Source: JAUVUV01 sp964548275
GTDB lineage: Bacteria; Gemmatimonadota; Glassbacteria; GWA2-58-10
Direction: 5' to 3'
Assembly (NCBI GenBank): GCA_964548275.1
Contig: CAZJQI010000036.1
Location: 1-45,624, forward strand
DNA length: 45,624 bases
Positions 17,891 through 27,500 of this stretch are shown here, piece by piece. How positions within the stretch are numbered: the first letter of the stretch is position 1; the number at the start of each line of letters is the position of its first letter. The notes below the pieces were generated by a model, which saw only the letters and a program-made list of their open reading frames with translations, did no database searches and had not been told where the DNA came from. Position numbers and translations under genes: made by a program.

Positions 17891-18496
17891 TCAATCCAGG
17901 TTTTTTTCTATTTCGGACATGAGTTCGCTGTAGGTCCGGGTAACGGGGAACTGGGGGAATTCCTCGATCACATTGTCCGGCGGGCGAAAAAGTATCCCGG
18001 CATCCGCCTCTCTGAGCATGGTTGTGTCATTGTAGGAGTCACCGACCGCGATCACTTTGAACTGGAGGCTTTGAAGAGCCTGAACAGATTTGAACTTGCC
18101 GTCTTTTTGCCTCAGCCTGTAATCGGCGATCCTGCCGTCGGGTTCGATCACCAGGCTGTTGCAGAACAACACCGGCTGCCCGAGTTTTTCCATCATCGGG
18201 CCGGCGAACTCATAGTAGGTGTCCGAGAGGATGACCACCGGACATCTGATACGCAGGCTGTCGAGAAACTCCCTGGCTCCCTCCAGGGGTTCCAGGGTGC
18301 GGATCACGGACTGGATGTCGCCAATTTTCAGGTTGTTTTTGTCCAGGATCTTCAAGCGCATGCGCATCAGTTCATCGTAGTCGCTCACGTCCCTGGTAGT
18401 CAGGCGCAGTTTCTCGATACTCGTTTTTTCGGCCACATTGATCCAGACCTCGGGTGTGAGAACTCCTTCCAGATCGAGACAGATCACTACTGGCAT
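17891..18496 (-). CDS. thrH: ThrH-type HAD phosphatase/phosphotransferase
   Basis: A 201-residue HAD-superfamily enzyme close along its whole length to Pseudomonas ThrH, which removes phosphate from phosphoserine and can transfer it to homoserine. The nucleophile motif is CLDLEGVL (Asp8, Glu10), followed by TTRDVSDYDELM, motif II VILSDTYYEF, the substrate/lysine segment LRQKDGK and the metal-binding GDSYNDTTML. ATG 18496 has AAGGAG nine bases upstream. Length equals the family norm. It is a single gene by spacing, 127 bases before natA. Confidence 0.9.
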   Translation of the reverse strand: MPVVICLDLEGVLTPEVWINVAEKTSIEKLRLTTRDVSDYDELMRMRLKILDKNNLKIGDIQSVIRTLEPLEGAREFLDSLRIRCPVVILSDTYYEFAGPMMEKLGQPVLFCNSLVIEPDGRIADYRLRQKDGKFKSVQALQSLQFKVIAVGDSYNDTTMLREADAGILFRPPDNVIEEFPQFPVTRTYSELMSEIEKNLD

Positions 18497-18584
18497 TGAT
18501 TTTTTCTCCTTATTGGGATTCAGAATGAGTTTCCTAACTCATTACGGATCGGTATATAATTTTCATGGCAGTGATATAAAAGAC

Positions 18585-18686
18585 TGAGGGTCTGAAGTCA
18601 ACCGTAAAAGGTTTGCCGAACCGATTCTATCACGCAAGGATGATGATCCGCTCGTGCGACTGTGTCCACGCCTGGTGAGACCCTCA
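18585..18686. other. Possible structured RNA or element in the thrH/TonB-receptor gap
   Basis: TGAGGGTCT (18585-18593) pairs perfectly with AGACCCTCA (18678-18686). The enclosed part contains AACC/GGTT around 18600-18613 and a nested CACG-GGAT/ATCC-CGTG hairpin at 18631-18656. This would make a multi-branched fold. It lies about 90 bases upstream of thrH on the minus strand and 170 bases upstream of the receptor promoter on the plus strand. I do not recognise a known riboswitch. An 83-codon minus-strand frame across it looks spurious. Confidence 0.35.
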
Positions 18687-18851
18687 CTGAGATAAATCAT
18701 CGACTGGTTACTACCGACGCGATCTCTCTGGTATGTACTCATCATTATGCTCATCAGAGTAAAAATAGTAAGGTTTGAATCTGCTGTAAACGTTATCCGG
18801 CCAGTCGATTCCAACTTTAATTGTATTTTCCTATTTTCTGTTTGTTCCCTA

Positions 18852-18880
18852 TTGCCAAGCCTAGGGTTTTTTGTTATATT
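18852..18880 (+). promoter_or_regulatory. Promoter candidate for the metal-uptake operon
   Basis: TTGCCA (18852-18857) and TATATT (18875-18880) are exactly 17 bases apart, upstream of the TonB receptor gene at 18937. Transcription would start around 18887, within the first CGTAACACT motif. Confidence 0.5.
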
Positions 18881-18915
18881 AATCGGCGTAACACTTTTTT
18901 GAATATCGTAACACT
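18872..18915 (+). promoter_or_regulatory. Candidate operator: CGTAACACT direct repeats with TGTTA/TAACA arms
   Basis: CGTAACACT occurs at 18887-18895 and again at 18907-18915, 20 bases apart, which is about two helical turns. TGTTA (18872-18876), overlapping the -10 box, forms an inverted pair with TAACA (18889-18893). Placement over the start of transcription suits a metal-dependent repressor of the Fur/Zur type, but the spacing does not match a standard Fur or Zur box. Confidence 0.4.
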
Positions 18916-18936
18916 CTAACTAAAATGGGGGATATA

Positions 18937-20907
18937 ATGTATAAACGATTTTCTGCCGGTTTTTCTTTTTTGCTTCTGCTGGCTGCCACTGCTTTAAGGG
19001 CAGCTCCAGCGGAGGAGCCGGACACGATCATCTATGAACTCCCGCCGGTTGTTATTGTTGGAAAGGCGATATTGGATGAAATCGTGATCAGGAACAACTC
19101 CTCGGTCCTCACCCGTGTCAGCGTGCAGCAGATAAGGGATCTCAATGCCATGGACCTGCCCTCAGCGCTGCGCAGAGTACCCGGTGTATCGATTTCCCGG
19201 TATAATCTGGTGGGCAGCTACGGGGGCGGTGAAGGCGGTGCGATATATATTCGCGGGCAGGGCACTGAGCGGCCGGGAGCCGCGATCCAGACCCTGGTCG
19301 ACGGCGTGCCCAAATCTGTCGGTGTCTGGGCTCACCCGTTGATGGACTTACACAGCGTAGACCACCTTGAGCGAATCGATATCTACAAATCTCCTCAGCC
19401 GGTGCGCTGGGGAAACATGAGTCTCGGCGCAGTTAATCTGGTGAGCCGAAGGATGCACAGGGAGGGCACGAAAACCGATATCACGGTCTCCGGCGGACAG
19501 GAAAACACGTACAACATGGCTTTCAACCACGGCGGAAAATTCCGCTCGTTTGATTACTATTTCGGCAGTAGTTTAAAAGGCACTGACGGGCACAGGCCGC
19601 AGGCCGACGGCCAGTTGAGAAGCTACTGGGGTCGTGTCGGATACGAGTTCAATAACGAGTGGGATATTTCCCTTATCACCACAAGCTCGGATAACTGGGC
19701 GGATGACCCGGGCCCGGTGGGAGGCCCGGTGCCAAAACGCGCGCGATTCAATACTGAGGATTTGACACACAACCTTACGTTAGCCAATCACAGCGAAAAA
19801 ACAAGCGGGTTTATCAGGCTTTACATGGACCACGGCAAGATAAACTGGGAGCAGTGGAGCGGGACAACCGACAACTGGTTCAACTCCAAGACAGACTGGC
19901 TCAACCGGGGGATCCGAATCCAGCAAAATCTGATGTTCACCGATGCCACGGAATTGACTCTCGGTTTCGATTACGATTCCTACGGCGGCGAATTTGCCGA
20001 GGAGCACGCCGACCCGGCTAATACCAAACGGATGACTGAAAAGTATTTTTTCAATACCGCAGGATACGCGAGCCTCCAGCATGCCTTTCCGGTGGCAAGC
20101 GGCCTGACCCTGGCGCCCTCGGCGGGTGTCAGGTTCAACCATCACACGTCTTTTGACAACGAGACAGCCCCCGAGGCCGGAATCTCCCTTCACGGGGAAA
20201 AATGGAACCTGTACGCCAATTATACCCGGGGTTTCAACTATGCCGGGATCTATTCTGTCTGGTTTTATAACGCGGTATGGAACTACCAGCGGGAAGCCTA
20301 CCGGGATCTGAAACCCGAGCGGGTCAATCACTACGAGCTGGGGCTGAAACTTACCCCTTCGACAAATACAAGCCTCGATTTCAGCATTTTCCACGACAGA
20401 GGCAAAAACAGGATCAGGCTTATCCCGCCTCCCCCGCCACCTCCGACCTTTGCCAACGTGGATAAATTCAAGACCACCGGTTTCGAGGCTTCGGTCAACT
20501 GGTTTCCTGTGAAACGCCTCTCGCTGTTCTCAGGTCTGACAATCCTTGGCAAAGACCCTGAAACATTGCCGCAAGCTCCTGGCTACATGGTTACTCTGGG
20601 TGGAAACCTGAGATTCATGAAAAGATTTCAATTGAGCCTGGATGTCGAGGCAGTGGATGAGAAATATGTTGCCAAACCCCGGTTTACTCCCCTGTCTCAG
20701 GTAAACAAATCACAGCTCGGCAAAACCGAATCCTATACGATAGCCAATACCAAGCTTTCCTGCTATCTCGGTAAACTCGGCGGTACCAGACACGGCAGCC
20801 ATCTGTTCGTGGCTGTGGAAAACCTGACCGGCACAGACTACGAGTACCGGCCCGGTTACCCGATGCCTGGAGCGACTGCGTTTGTCGGATTGACATTTGA
20901 TTACTGA
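18937..20907 (+). CDS. TonB-dependent outer-membrane receptor
   Basis: A 656-residue outer-membrane receptor. ATG 18937 with GGGGGA upstream gives a clean signal peptide (cleavage after LRAAPA); an in-frame ATG 12 bases earlier is less likely. The plug domain (residues about 40-170) has the usual patterns LPSALRRVPGVSI, YIRGQG, TLVDGVP and GAVNLVSRR. A 22-strand barrel follows, ending in the terminal aromatic of GLTFDY. A proline run interrupts one loop near residue 498. Downstream genes for a cluster-9-type binding protein and an ABC-3 permease suggest a metal or metal-chelate ligand. It is the first gene of the operon. Confidence 0.9.
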   Translation: MYKRFSAGFSFLLLLAATALRAAPAEEPDTIIYELPPVVIVGKAILDEIVIRNNSSVLTRVSVQQIRDLNAMDLPSALRRVPGVSISRYNLVGSYGGGEGGAIYIRGQGTERPGAAIQTLVDGVPKSVGVWAHPLMDLHSVDHLERIDIYKSPQPVRWGNMSLGAVNLVSRRMHREGTKTDITVSGGQENTYNMAFNHGGKFRSFDYYFGSSLKGTDGHRPQADGQLRSYWGRVGYEFNNEWDISLITTSSDNWADDPGPVGGPVPKRARFNTEDLTHNLTLANHSEKTSGFIRLYMDHGKINWEQWSGTTDNWFNSKTDWLNRGIRIQQNLMFTDATELTLGFDYDSYGGEFAEEHADPANTKRMTEKYFFNTAGYASLQHAFPVASGLTLAPSAGVRFNHHTSFDNETAPEAGISLHGEKWNLYANYTRGFNYAGIYSVWFYNAVWNYQREAYRDLKPERVNHYELGLKLTPSTNTSLDFSIFHDRGKNRIRLIPPPPPPPTFANVDKFKTTGFEASVNWFPVKRLSLFSGLTILGKDPETLPQAPGYMVTLGGNLRFMKRFQLSLDVEAVDEKYVAKPRFTPLSQVNKSQLGKTESYTIANTKLSCYLGKLGGTRHGSHLFVAVENLTGTDYEYRPGYPMPGATAFVGLTFDY

Positions 20908-20920
20908 TTTGCTTTATTAG

Positions 20921-20957
20921 AACAAGAGTGGGCTTAAGTCCGCCCTTGTTTTGTTTT
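20921..20957 (+). terminator. Hairpin with T-rich tail between receptor and binding protein
   Basis: AACAAG (20921-20926) pairs with CTTGTT (20945-20950), with further G-C and G-T pairs inside around a TTAA centre. A tail TTGTTTT follows. It may end part of the transcripts after the receptor gene, lowering expression of the inner-membrane components. Confidence 0.55.
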
Positions 20958-20969
20958 CAGGAGGCTTGA

Positions 20970-21827
20970 TTGAAATTCGCCAGGCAGTGGTTCTCGCTTT
21001 TTCTTGCTGTGTCGCTTATCCTCATTCCCCGGTCCCAGGCCGCCAGGGAAAAACGCCCGGTTGTGATGGCCACCACCACGATGATCGGCAGCATGCTCGA
21101 ACTTCTTGCAGGCGACGAACTGGAAATACGCGTGCTCATTCCGCCAGGCTCCTGTCCGGGACATTTTGATTTTAAACCCGTGGATGCGGTGCATCTTTCG
21201 CAAGCCAATCTGATTATTCGACACGACTTCCAATCCTACCTGGACCGGAAACTGGTCTCCCAGAATCCACTCCTGCGTGTGGCAATGCTCGAATCTCCGG
21301 GGCATGCGGCATCCGACTTGGTTATCCCATCCAACCACCTCGCTGCATTGAAGCGGGTGAAAGACATTCTTGAAAACTTTTACAGCCGTCTTATCCCTGT
21401 TTTGGAGAAAAATTTCGCCCTGGCGCGGTTTCAAGTCGAGGAAGCCGAACAGGAGGCGCGTCTGAGGATCGAGGAGGCTGATTTTTGCGGAGTGAAAGTA
21501 CTGGCATCCTTCAGGCAAGCCGATTTCGTGCGCTGGGCCGGGCTCGAGGTTGTGGATGAGTTCACCAACTCGCCTGACGAACTCTCCGTGCTGCGGCTGA
21601 AAGAGATAGTCGAAACCGCCGCGGAGCAGAATATCGCTTTCATTGCAGGTAACCTTCACAGCGGCGGAAAGACTGTGGCCAGAGCCATATCCGCCGAGAC
21701 AGGGCTGCCGGTATGTATCCTGAGCAATTTCCCGGGCACTAATGAGCGCAACACCACCTATACCAGGCTTCTACTTGATAATATCGGCCTGCTCACCAGA
21801 GTGGGGCTGGAAAGCGCAGATCCATGA
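20970..21827 (+). CDS. Metal ABC transporter binding protein, cluster-9-like
   Basis: A 285-residue periplasmic protein. TTG 20970 is the start: GGAGG lies five bases upstream and a signal peptide (ending SQAA) follows. The fold pattern is that of ZnuA/TroA proteins: VMATTTMIGSMLELLAG, then a PGHFDF segment at the place of the first metal ligand, then a long helix. A histidine in NLHSGGK fits the third ligand, but the usual second histidine is missing (LASFRQADFVRW) and the last acidic ligand is not evident. A cysteine in GSCPGHF may help bind metal. The ligand may therefore not be plain zinc or manganese. Its stop overlaps the ATPase start (ATGA). Confidence 0.78.
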   Translation: MKFARQWFSLFLAVSLILIPRSQAAREKRPVVMATTTMIGSMLELLAGDELEIRVLIPPGSCPGHFDFKPVDAVHLSQANLIIRHDFQSYLDRKLVSQNPLLRVAMLESPGHAASDLVIPSNHLAALKRVKDILENFYSRLIPVLEKNFALARFQVEEAEQEARLRIEEADFCGVKVLASFRQADFVRWAGLEVVDEFTNSPDELSVLRLKEIVETAAEQNIAFIAGNLHSGGKTVARAISAETGLPVCILSNFPGTNERNTTYTRLLLDNIGLLTRVGLESADP

Positions 21828-22606
21828 ATTCATTTATCCATATGCGCGGGGTGAGGGTAGATTTGCGGAAGGTTACCATCCTGCGCAACGTGAATCTTAC
21901 AATCGAACCGGGTGAGTTCTGGGGTATCGCGGGCCCTAACGGAAGCGGCAAGACCACCATGATCCGCATTCTGGCAGGCTTTGTCCTGCCCAGCCAGGGA
22001 GAGGTTTGCGTGCTGGGAAAGCCCCTGGAGGACTGGGGACTGACCACCCTGCGCAAAAGAGTGGGCTACCTTCCCCAGCACCTTTCTTTTGATGAGGGTG
22101 TCCCTATCTCGGCAATGGAAGTTGTCCTGATGGGGCGCACAGGCAAGAGAGGCATGCTGCGCATTCTGACTGGCAAAGATTATGAAATAGCCCGTTCGTG
22201 CGCGGCTGAGTTGGGGATCACAGCTTTGCTCGACCGGCCGGTGGGCAGCCTCTCAGACGGCGAACGCCAGCTTGTGCAGCTTGCCCGTGCCCTGGCGCAG
22301 GAGCCGGAAATCCTGATCCTCGATGAACCGACAAGCAATCTCGATCCCCGTGCTGCAGCCGGGTTCATGGACATTGTCGAACACCTTCACGCCCAACGCG
22401 GCCTCACGGTGATCAACGTAACCCATGAGATCGAAAGCCTCCCTCCCGGGTGCCGCTCGGTTGCCCTGCTCAAAGGGGGGTACCTGTTCGCCTCCGGCAA
22501 AAAGGAAGACCTTCTGGTTTCCGGCACTCTTTCCGAGCTCTACGGTTTCCGGTTGAACGTGGAACAAAAGTGCGGGTATTATCACATTTTCCGCGAGAAG
22601 GATTAA
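21824..22606 (+). CDS. ABC transporter ATP-binding protein for metal/chelate uptake
   Basis: A 260-residue cytoplasmic ATPase. Walker A is GPNGSGKTT, the Q-loop lies in GYLPQH, the signature is LSDGERQLVQLARALAQEP and Walker B is ILILDEPTSNLD, with switch histidine in VTHEIE. The LSDGERQ form is more typical of FecE/BtuD-like importers of siderophores or cobalamin than of ZnuC. The ATG overlaps the stop of the binding-protein gene by four bases. Confidence 0.87.
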   Translation: MNSFIHMRGVRVDLRKVTILRNVNLTIEPGEFWGIAGPNGSGKTTMIRILAGFVLPSQGEVCVLGKPLEDWGLTTLRKRVGYLPQHLSFDEGVPISAMEVVLMGRTGKRGMLRILTGKDYEIARSCAAELGITALLDRPVGSLSDGERQLVQLARALAQEPEILILDEPTSNLDPRAAAGFMDIVEHLHAQRGLTVINVTHEIESLPPGCRSVALLKGGYLFASGKKEDLLVSGTLSELYGFRLNVEQKCGYYHIFREKD

Positions 22607-22608
22607 CT

Positions 22609-23442
22609 TTGGATATTCTGGAACTGTGGAATTTCGCATTTTTTCGCAATGCAGTACTGGCCTCCCTGCTTTGCGGGATCGGCTGCTCGGTGATCGGGGT
22701 ATTCATTGTCAACATGAGAATCCCCTTTATCGGCGTGGCCATGTCGCACGCGGCAATGGCCGGTGCGGTCTTTGCCCTTCTGCTTGGATTTGATCCGCTC
22801 TGGTGCGGATTCGGCCTGGCGGTAGGTGTTTCCTTTTTGATCGGTCCATTGGCGGACCGCAGCCGGCTTGACCCCAACATCTCGCTCGGTATCATTTTCT
22901 CGCTCTCGATGGGACTGGCGTTCCTGGGCATCGGCCTGGCGCCGGAGCCGAAAAACGAGATGATGGGCCTGATATGGGGCAATATCCTCCTGCTCTCAAG
23001 AGAGGATCTAATCCGAATGGCGGTCGTTACCCTGGCCGGCCTGTTTTTGATAGCGCTTTTCTACAAGGAGTTCAAGGCAGTGATGTTCTCCAGGGCTCTG
23101 GCCGCTGCAGTGGGTATCCGCGAGCGCTTTGTCTATTACCTTCTGCTCGTTCTTTGCGGCGCCACTGTGACAGTGAACCTCGACACTGTGGGCGGGCTGA
23201 TGCTTTTCAGCATGATTGTCAACCCGGCTGCAGCAGCCTACCAGTTCACTTACAGGCTGGGCCGGCTTTTCATCCTTTCCGCACTGCTGGGAGTATTCAG
23301 CGCCGGCACGGGAATCCTTTTCAGCTCATTTTTCAACCTGCCTTCCGGAGCATGCGTGGTAATCAGCTCCAGCGCAGTATTCGGACTGGCAGTGTTGGTT
23401 TCACCGAAAAGAAGACAGGCGGGACATGGCACAGCGCTTTGA
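22609..23442 (+). CDS. ABC-3 family metal transporter permease (ZnuB-like)
   Basis: A 277-residue inner-membrane protein. TTG 22609 is the start: AAGGA lies six bases upstream and it follows the ATPase stop by two bases; a longer reading frame begins inside the ATPase gene and has no support. Segments GIGCSVIGVFIVNMRIPFIG, MSHAAMAGAVFALLLG and TVGGLMLFSMIVNPAAAAYQ are the hallmarks of ABC-3 permeases for Zn, Mn or Fe. About eight hydrophobic helices can be seen. Confidence 0.86.
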   Translation: MDILELWNFAFFRNAVLASLLCGIGCSVIGVFIVNMRIPFIGVAMSHAAMAGAVFALLLGFDPLWCGFGLAVGVSFLIGPLADRSRLDPNISLGIIFSLSMGLAFLGIGLAPEPKNEMMGLIWGNILLLSREDLIRMAVVTLAGLFLIALFYKEFKAVMFSRALAAAVGIRERFVYYLLLVLCGATVTVNLDTVGGLMLFSMIVNPAAAAYQFTYRLGRLFILSALLGVFSAGTGILFSSFFNLPSGACVVISSSAVFGLAVLVSPKRRQAGHGTAL

Positions 23443-24052
23443 AAAAAGCACCAGCAACAAGGGGAGATTTTTCGACAGGTACGCCCCGGGATGGGACGCA
23501 GAAGAAACTGTCAATAAAGAGGCCATCCGCGCCCTGGTAAAAGCTCTCGGGCTGAAAGCCGGGGACACGGTGGTCGAGCCTGGCTGCGGAACCGGCGTGA
23601 TCTCGAAGTTTATCCTGGAACAAATCGGCGAAAATGGCAGGCTTTACGGCCTGGACATCTCGAAAAGGATGTTCGAGCAGGCCGAGGCCAAGGGCCTCCC
23701 CAGCCGTGCCTTATTCTACCATGCCGACGCCGCAAATATGCCTTTGCCTGCCGACTGTGCAGATGCGGTGGTTTGTTTCCGGGTTTTCCCGCATATCGAC
23801 GACCAGCACAGTGCGCTGAGCGAGTTCAACCGGGTCCTGAAAAGCGGCGGGCGGATGATTATCGCCCACCTGGCTGGCAGGGAACAGCTCAACCGCTACC
23901 ATGCCGAAGTAGGCGGCGAGGTGGCAGAGGACATGATCCCGGATGAGGCCGAAATCCGCACACTGCTTGAATCATACGGATTCGAGATTGTCTCCCTGGA
24001 TGACCGCGAGGAGCGCTACCTGCTTTGCGCCCGCAAAAAAGAACAGCCTTGA
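23426..24052 (+). CDS. Class I SAM-dependent methyltransferase in the metal operon
   Basis: A 208-residue cytoplasmic enzyme. The start overlaps the permease gene by 17 bases, so it is translationally coupled to the transporter. Motif I is VVEPGCGTG, the acidic residue for the ribose is in YGLDIS, and motif post-I/II is HADAANMPLP with VVCFRVFPH. The C-terminal EERYLLCARKK is typical for type 11 methyltransferases. The substrate is unknown; position suggests a role in making or modifying a metal ligand, which is inference. It ends the operon; no convincing terminator follows. Confidence 0.83.
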   Translation: MAQRFEKSTSNKGRFFDRYAPGWDAEETVNKEAIRALVKALGLKAGDTVVEPGCGTGVISKFILEQIGENGRLYGLDISKRMFEQAEAKGLPSRALFYHADAANMPLPADCADAVVCFRVFPHIDDQHSALSEFNRVLKSGGRMIIAHLAGREQLNRYHAEVGGEVAEDMIPDEAEIRTLLESYGFEIVSLDDREERYLLCARKKEQP

Positions 24053-24213
24053 AATCCCTGGTGGTTATTTATCGCCTGCTTGAGCGAAAATCCCGGGAGG
24101 AAATCGGAAACTGAATTATGAATAATAGTTATCTGGTTTGCCATATTAAAAACAGCAGTTTTCCTTCCTTTTTCCAATCTCATTACCATTGATTCTCCCC
24201 CTATTCCCCCTCT

Positions 24214-24241
24214 TAAAGCTCCAGTTCTGAGTTGCCGATAA
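24214..24241 (+). promoter_or_regulatory. Candidate sigma-28 (FliA) promoter upstream of fliD
   Basis: TAAA (24214-24217) and GCCGATAA (24234-24241) match the flagellar sigma-28 consensus halves exactly, with 16 bases between them instead of the enterobacterial 15. It lies about 315 bases upstream of fliD. No small gene is evident in the intervening AT-rich leader. Confidence 0.5.
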
Positions 24242-24438
24242 AGATATAGGGTTAGTGTGCCCGGATTGCTTTCGGATATTTTTTCCGCATAAAAGAGAAA
24301 AATTATTTTTTTAACCGGAAAATTATTCCCGGAGTATTTCAAACTCCAAACCGGGGGGTTGCCTATCCACGGCCCTTTCTCCCGGCTAAGACATTATTAA
24401 TTAACTGGTAAGAAGTTACAGCCGAAATCAGCCTCTGG

Positions 24439-24454
24439 TGGCATAACTCTTGCC
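24439..24454 (+). promoter_or_regulatory. Candidate sigma-54 promoter of fliD
   Basis: TGGCATAACTCTTGCC has the -24 GG (24440-24441) and -12 GC (24452-24453) with the required 10 bases between, close to the consensus TGGCAC-N5-TTGC. It lies about 100 bases upstream of fliD. The 503-base gap 24053-24555 holds this, the sigma-28 candidate, and nothing else I can support. Confidence 0.6.
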
Positions 24455-24555
24455 CTCTCCAGTCTTGACCGGAAACGGTTCAGCCTGCTCCGGTCCATTT
24501 ATAGCGCATTTCCCGCAGCGCTTGTGGCGGGATCTCATGGAAGAGAGGGAAATAC

Positions 24556-27500
24556 ATGACTGCGCCGATCAGCTTTACCGGGCTGGCTACCGGTATAGAC
24601 ACCGATGCGGTAATCCAGTCCTTGCTCGACGTACAGCGCAGGCCGATTAAACGCCTTCAGGGCAAGTCCGAGGTTCTTGCTCTGCAGCGTGAGACTCTTC
24701 GCGATGTCAACAACCAATTGCTCAACCTTCAGAACGAAGCACTGACCCTGCGCCTGGAATCCACTTTCTCCAGCCGAACTGCTTCCTCAAGCGATGAAAG
24801 CAAGCTCCAGGCTACTGCCACTTTCTCGGCAGTCAAAACCAACCACCGTGTCAATATCACCCAGTTGGCCCAGGAGGCGATAGTCAACAGCCACCGCTAT
24901 CTCAGCCAGGCCAGGGTGCTCGGCACCAACACGGTCGGGATAAACGTACTCGGTGGAACTTCCCGCACCAACGCTCCCGGAGCAGGACGGATAAAGGGTG
25001 GTGTGGTTCTTGAGCCGACCGATACTCTGGGCTCGCTCGGCCTGGCCGGTGATTTCACCCTGAGAATCGATCCTGACGGCGACGGCTCACACTCCGCGGT
25101 GGAGATTACCGGCCTGGACGCCTCCACGACCATTTCCCAGCTCATCGAAAAGATCACCGGCCAGGTGGACTCCGTAAAAGCTCACCTGGTTTACGATGAA
25201 GCGCTCGTCGGCAAGGCATTGCAGCTTTCAAGCGATTTCGTGGGTATCGATATCAGCACCAGCGGCGCAGTGGCAGAGGCTGTTTTCGGTATCGATCCCG
25301 GGGCAACGGTTAATTCCGGCTCGCCTGCAGGGATCGGCTCGGCCAGAGCTTATGCAGCGGTAAATCCTGAAGATCTGGCGCTCGGAACATATACCATCCT
25401 CTCCACGGACGGCAAGGCCGGAAGGATTACCGGCACGGTCGACCTGGCTGCTGCTGCGGGCGGCGGGAATATTCTCGAGCTCACCCTCGATGATCTGGGT
25501 GTCAAAGAATTCGACGATTTCGAGATCGACCCGGACGCTTCAGGGGCCACCGGAAACGTTGCCGTGCGCAAGGAGGACGGCACGAACTTGATCGCAACAG
25601 ATACGATCGGCGAATTGATCGAGGCGATAAACCGCTCTGTACCCGATGTGACCGCCCAGCTCGTGGAGGGCTCAGGCGGCGAAACCTACATTCAAATAAC
25701 CGCCAACGAGGGCGGACGAGATATCACTGTAAGCCAACTCGGCAGTACTAACGGCATATTGAAAAAAGTCTTAGGCGCTGGCGGCGACACTCTTACCAGC
25801 AGCAACGCCACCAGCGACAGCGGCGATTTCACGCTGATACAGACATTTTACCGCAGGGGAAACATTACTGCCGAGTCGCAGCGGGTGGTATCCGGCACCA
25901 AGGAAAACTACCGGACCAACGGCGTGGCGGACCTGATCCACGGGGTGACGATAGTGGGCGCGCCGGTAGGGGATGTGTTTACCCCGGGAGCCGCACGCTT
26001 GCAGGTAAACAGCAGCAGCAGCATGGCTATCGAAAGCAACACTAGAACCCAGATGTTCGGCCTCGGCGGGATCACCGACAGCTCCTACGCAACCGGGCTG
26101 GCTCTCGATGCTGACAGCAGCGGCCTGAATAAGGCGATCAAGGATCTCAACGCCGCGGGCGCATTTGCTCTCGAAAGCGGTGCCGGGATCACTGCCGGTA
26201 CTTTCCGCGTGGGCGATACCACCCTTTCGATCACCCAGGACGAAATCGACAACGGAATCACCCTGGCCGGGGTACTGGCCAGGATCAACAGCGCGGGTGA
26301 GGGAGTAGTGGTGACTTATGAAGCGGGGACCGACCGTTTCGTGGCCACCGCCTCCAATTACGGCCCTGAAGAAACAACCAGTTTCGCCAACTATACCGGA
26401 GCAGCCGGTACCAGCAACGTTCTAAAAGTGCTCGGCCTGACCAATGCTCCCACAGGCGTTCTGACCTCTATCGGAACGAGTGCTGGCAGAATCGATGAGG
26501 AAGCCGAGCTGATCCAGGCAGGGTTCAGTATCAAGCCGACATCCGGTACTTTCAGTATCAACGGTATCGCGATCGAAGTCGATGTCGCCGCAGACAGCCT
26601 CTACGACATTATTGAAAGAATCAACTCCTCTGCTGCCGGGGTCACCGCCTCTCTCGATTCAGTCTCCAACCAGATAAGCCTGGTTCAGAATGTGGACGAG
26701 GACACCACGGCCGACTATATCAGGATCGGTTCGAACTCTGATACCAGCAACCTGCTCAAGGTTCTGAGAATTACAGCCGGAGCCAACGGCGACGGCTCGA
26801 TCGCCAATATGGAATCAGCCAAATCCCAGACAACTGTGGGCAGCCAGCGCCAAACCGCCAAACTCATGGTGGACAATATCCTATACAGCCGAAATACCAA
26901 TACAATTGACGATATCACTCCCGGGGTGACTTATGAACTGCTCGGGGTATCGGAATCTCCGGTTACTGTTACTGTTTCCGGGGATACCGATCGCGCCGTG
27001 GAGTCGATTGCCCGTTTCGTGACCGAGCACAATAAGACTATCAAGATGCTCAACCCTGAACGTCTCAACGCCAGCGAGCGCAAGTTTCTCGAGCCGATAA
27101 CCGACGAGGAACGGGCCACCCTGACATTCGACGAGCTTCTCAAGCATCTGGACAAGTTCGAAACCTACAATAAGAACGAGACTATCCGCCGGGACAGCCA
27201 CCTTCAGCTCCTCCAGGGACAGCTTCGCAACTCGATTTTCACTCAGGTGGATATTGCGGGCAGCAATTTAACCAGTATTGCCAATCTGGGCATCTCGAGC
27301 GGCGAGCCTGGAAGCCCGCTGACAGATAATTACGAGGGGGTGCTGGTAGCCGACTCGGTCGAATACGACGAAATCCTTGAGACTCTCCAGAACAACCAGC
27401 GGCTGATCGACGCTCTTAACAACGACGACCATGCGGTTTTCAAGCTTTTCAGCCAGGCCGCGCTTTCGAACGTTAAAGTCACCGGTACAAGTGCTTTCGA

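Noticed and set aside
18563..18814. Minus-strand frame of 83 codons upstream of thrH
   Set aside because: No ribosome site or recognisable domain; the region is better described by its inverted repeats.
24016..24342. Minus-strand frame of 108 codons in the gap before fliD
   Set aside because: It overlaps the end of the methyltransferase gene and the sigma-28 candidate, and shows no protein family features.
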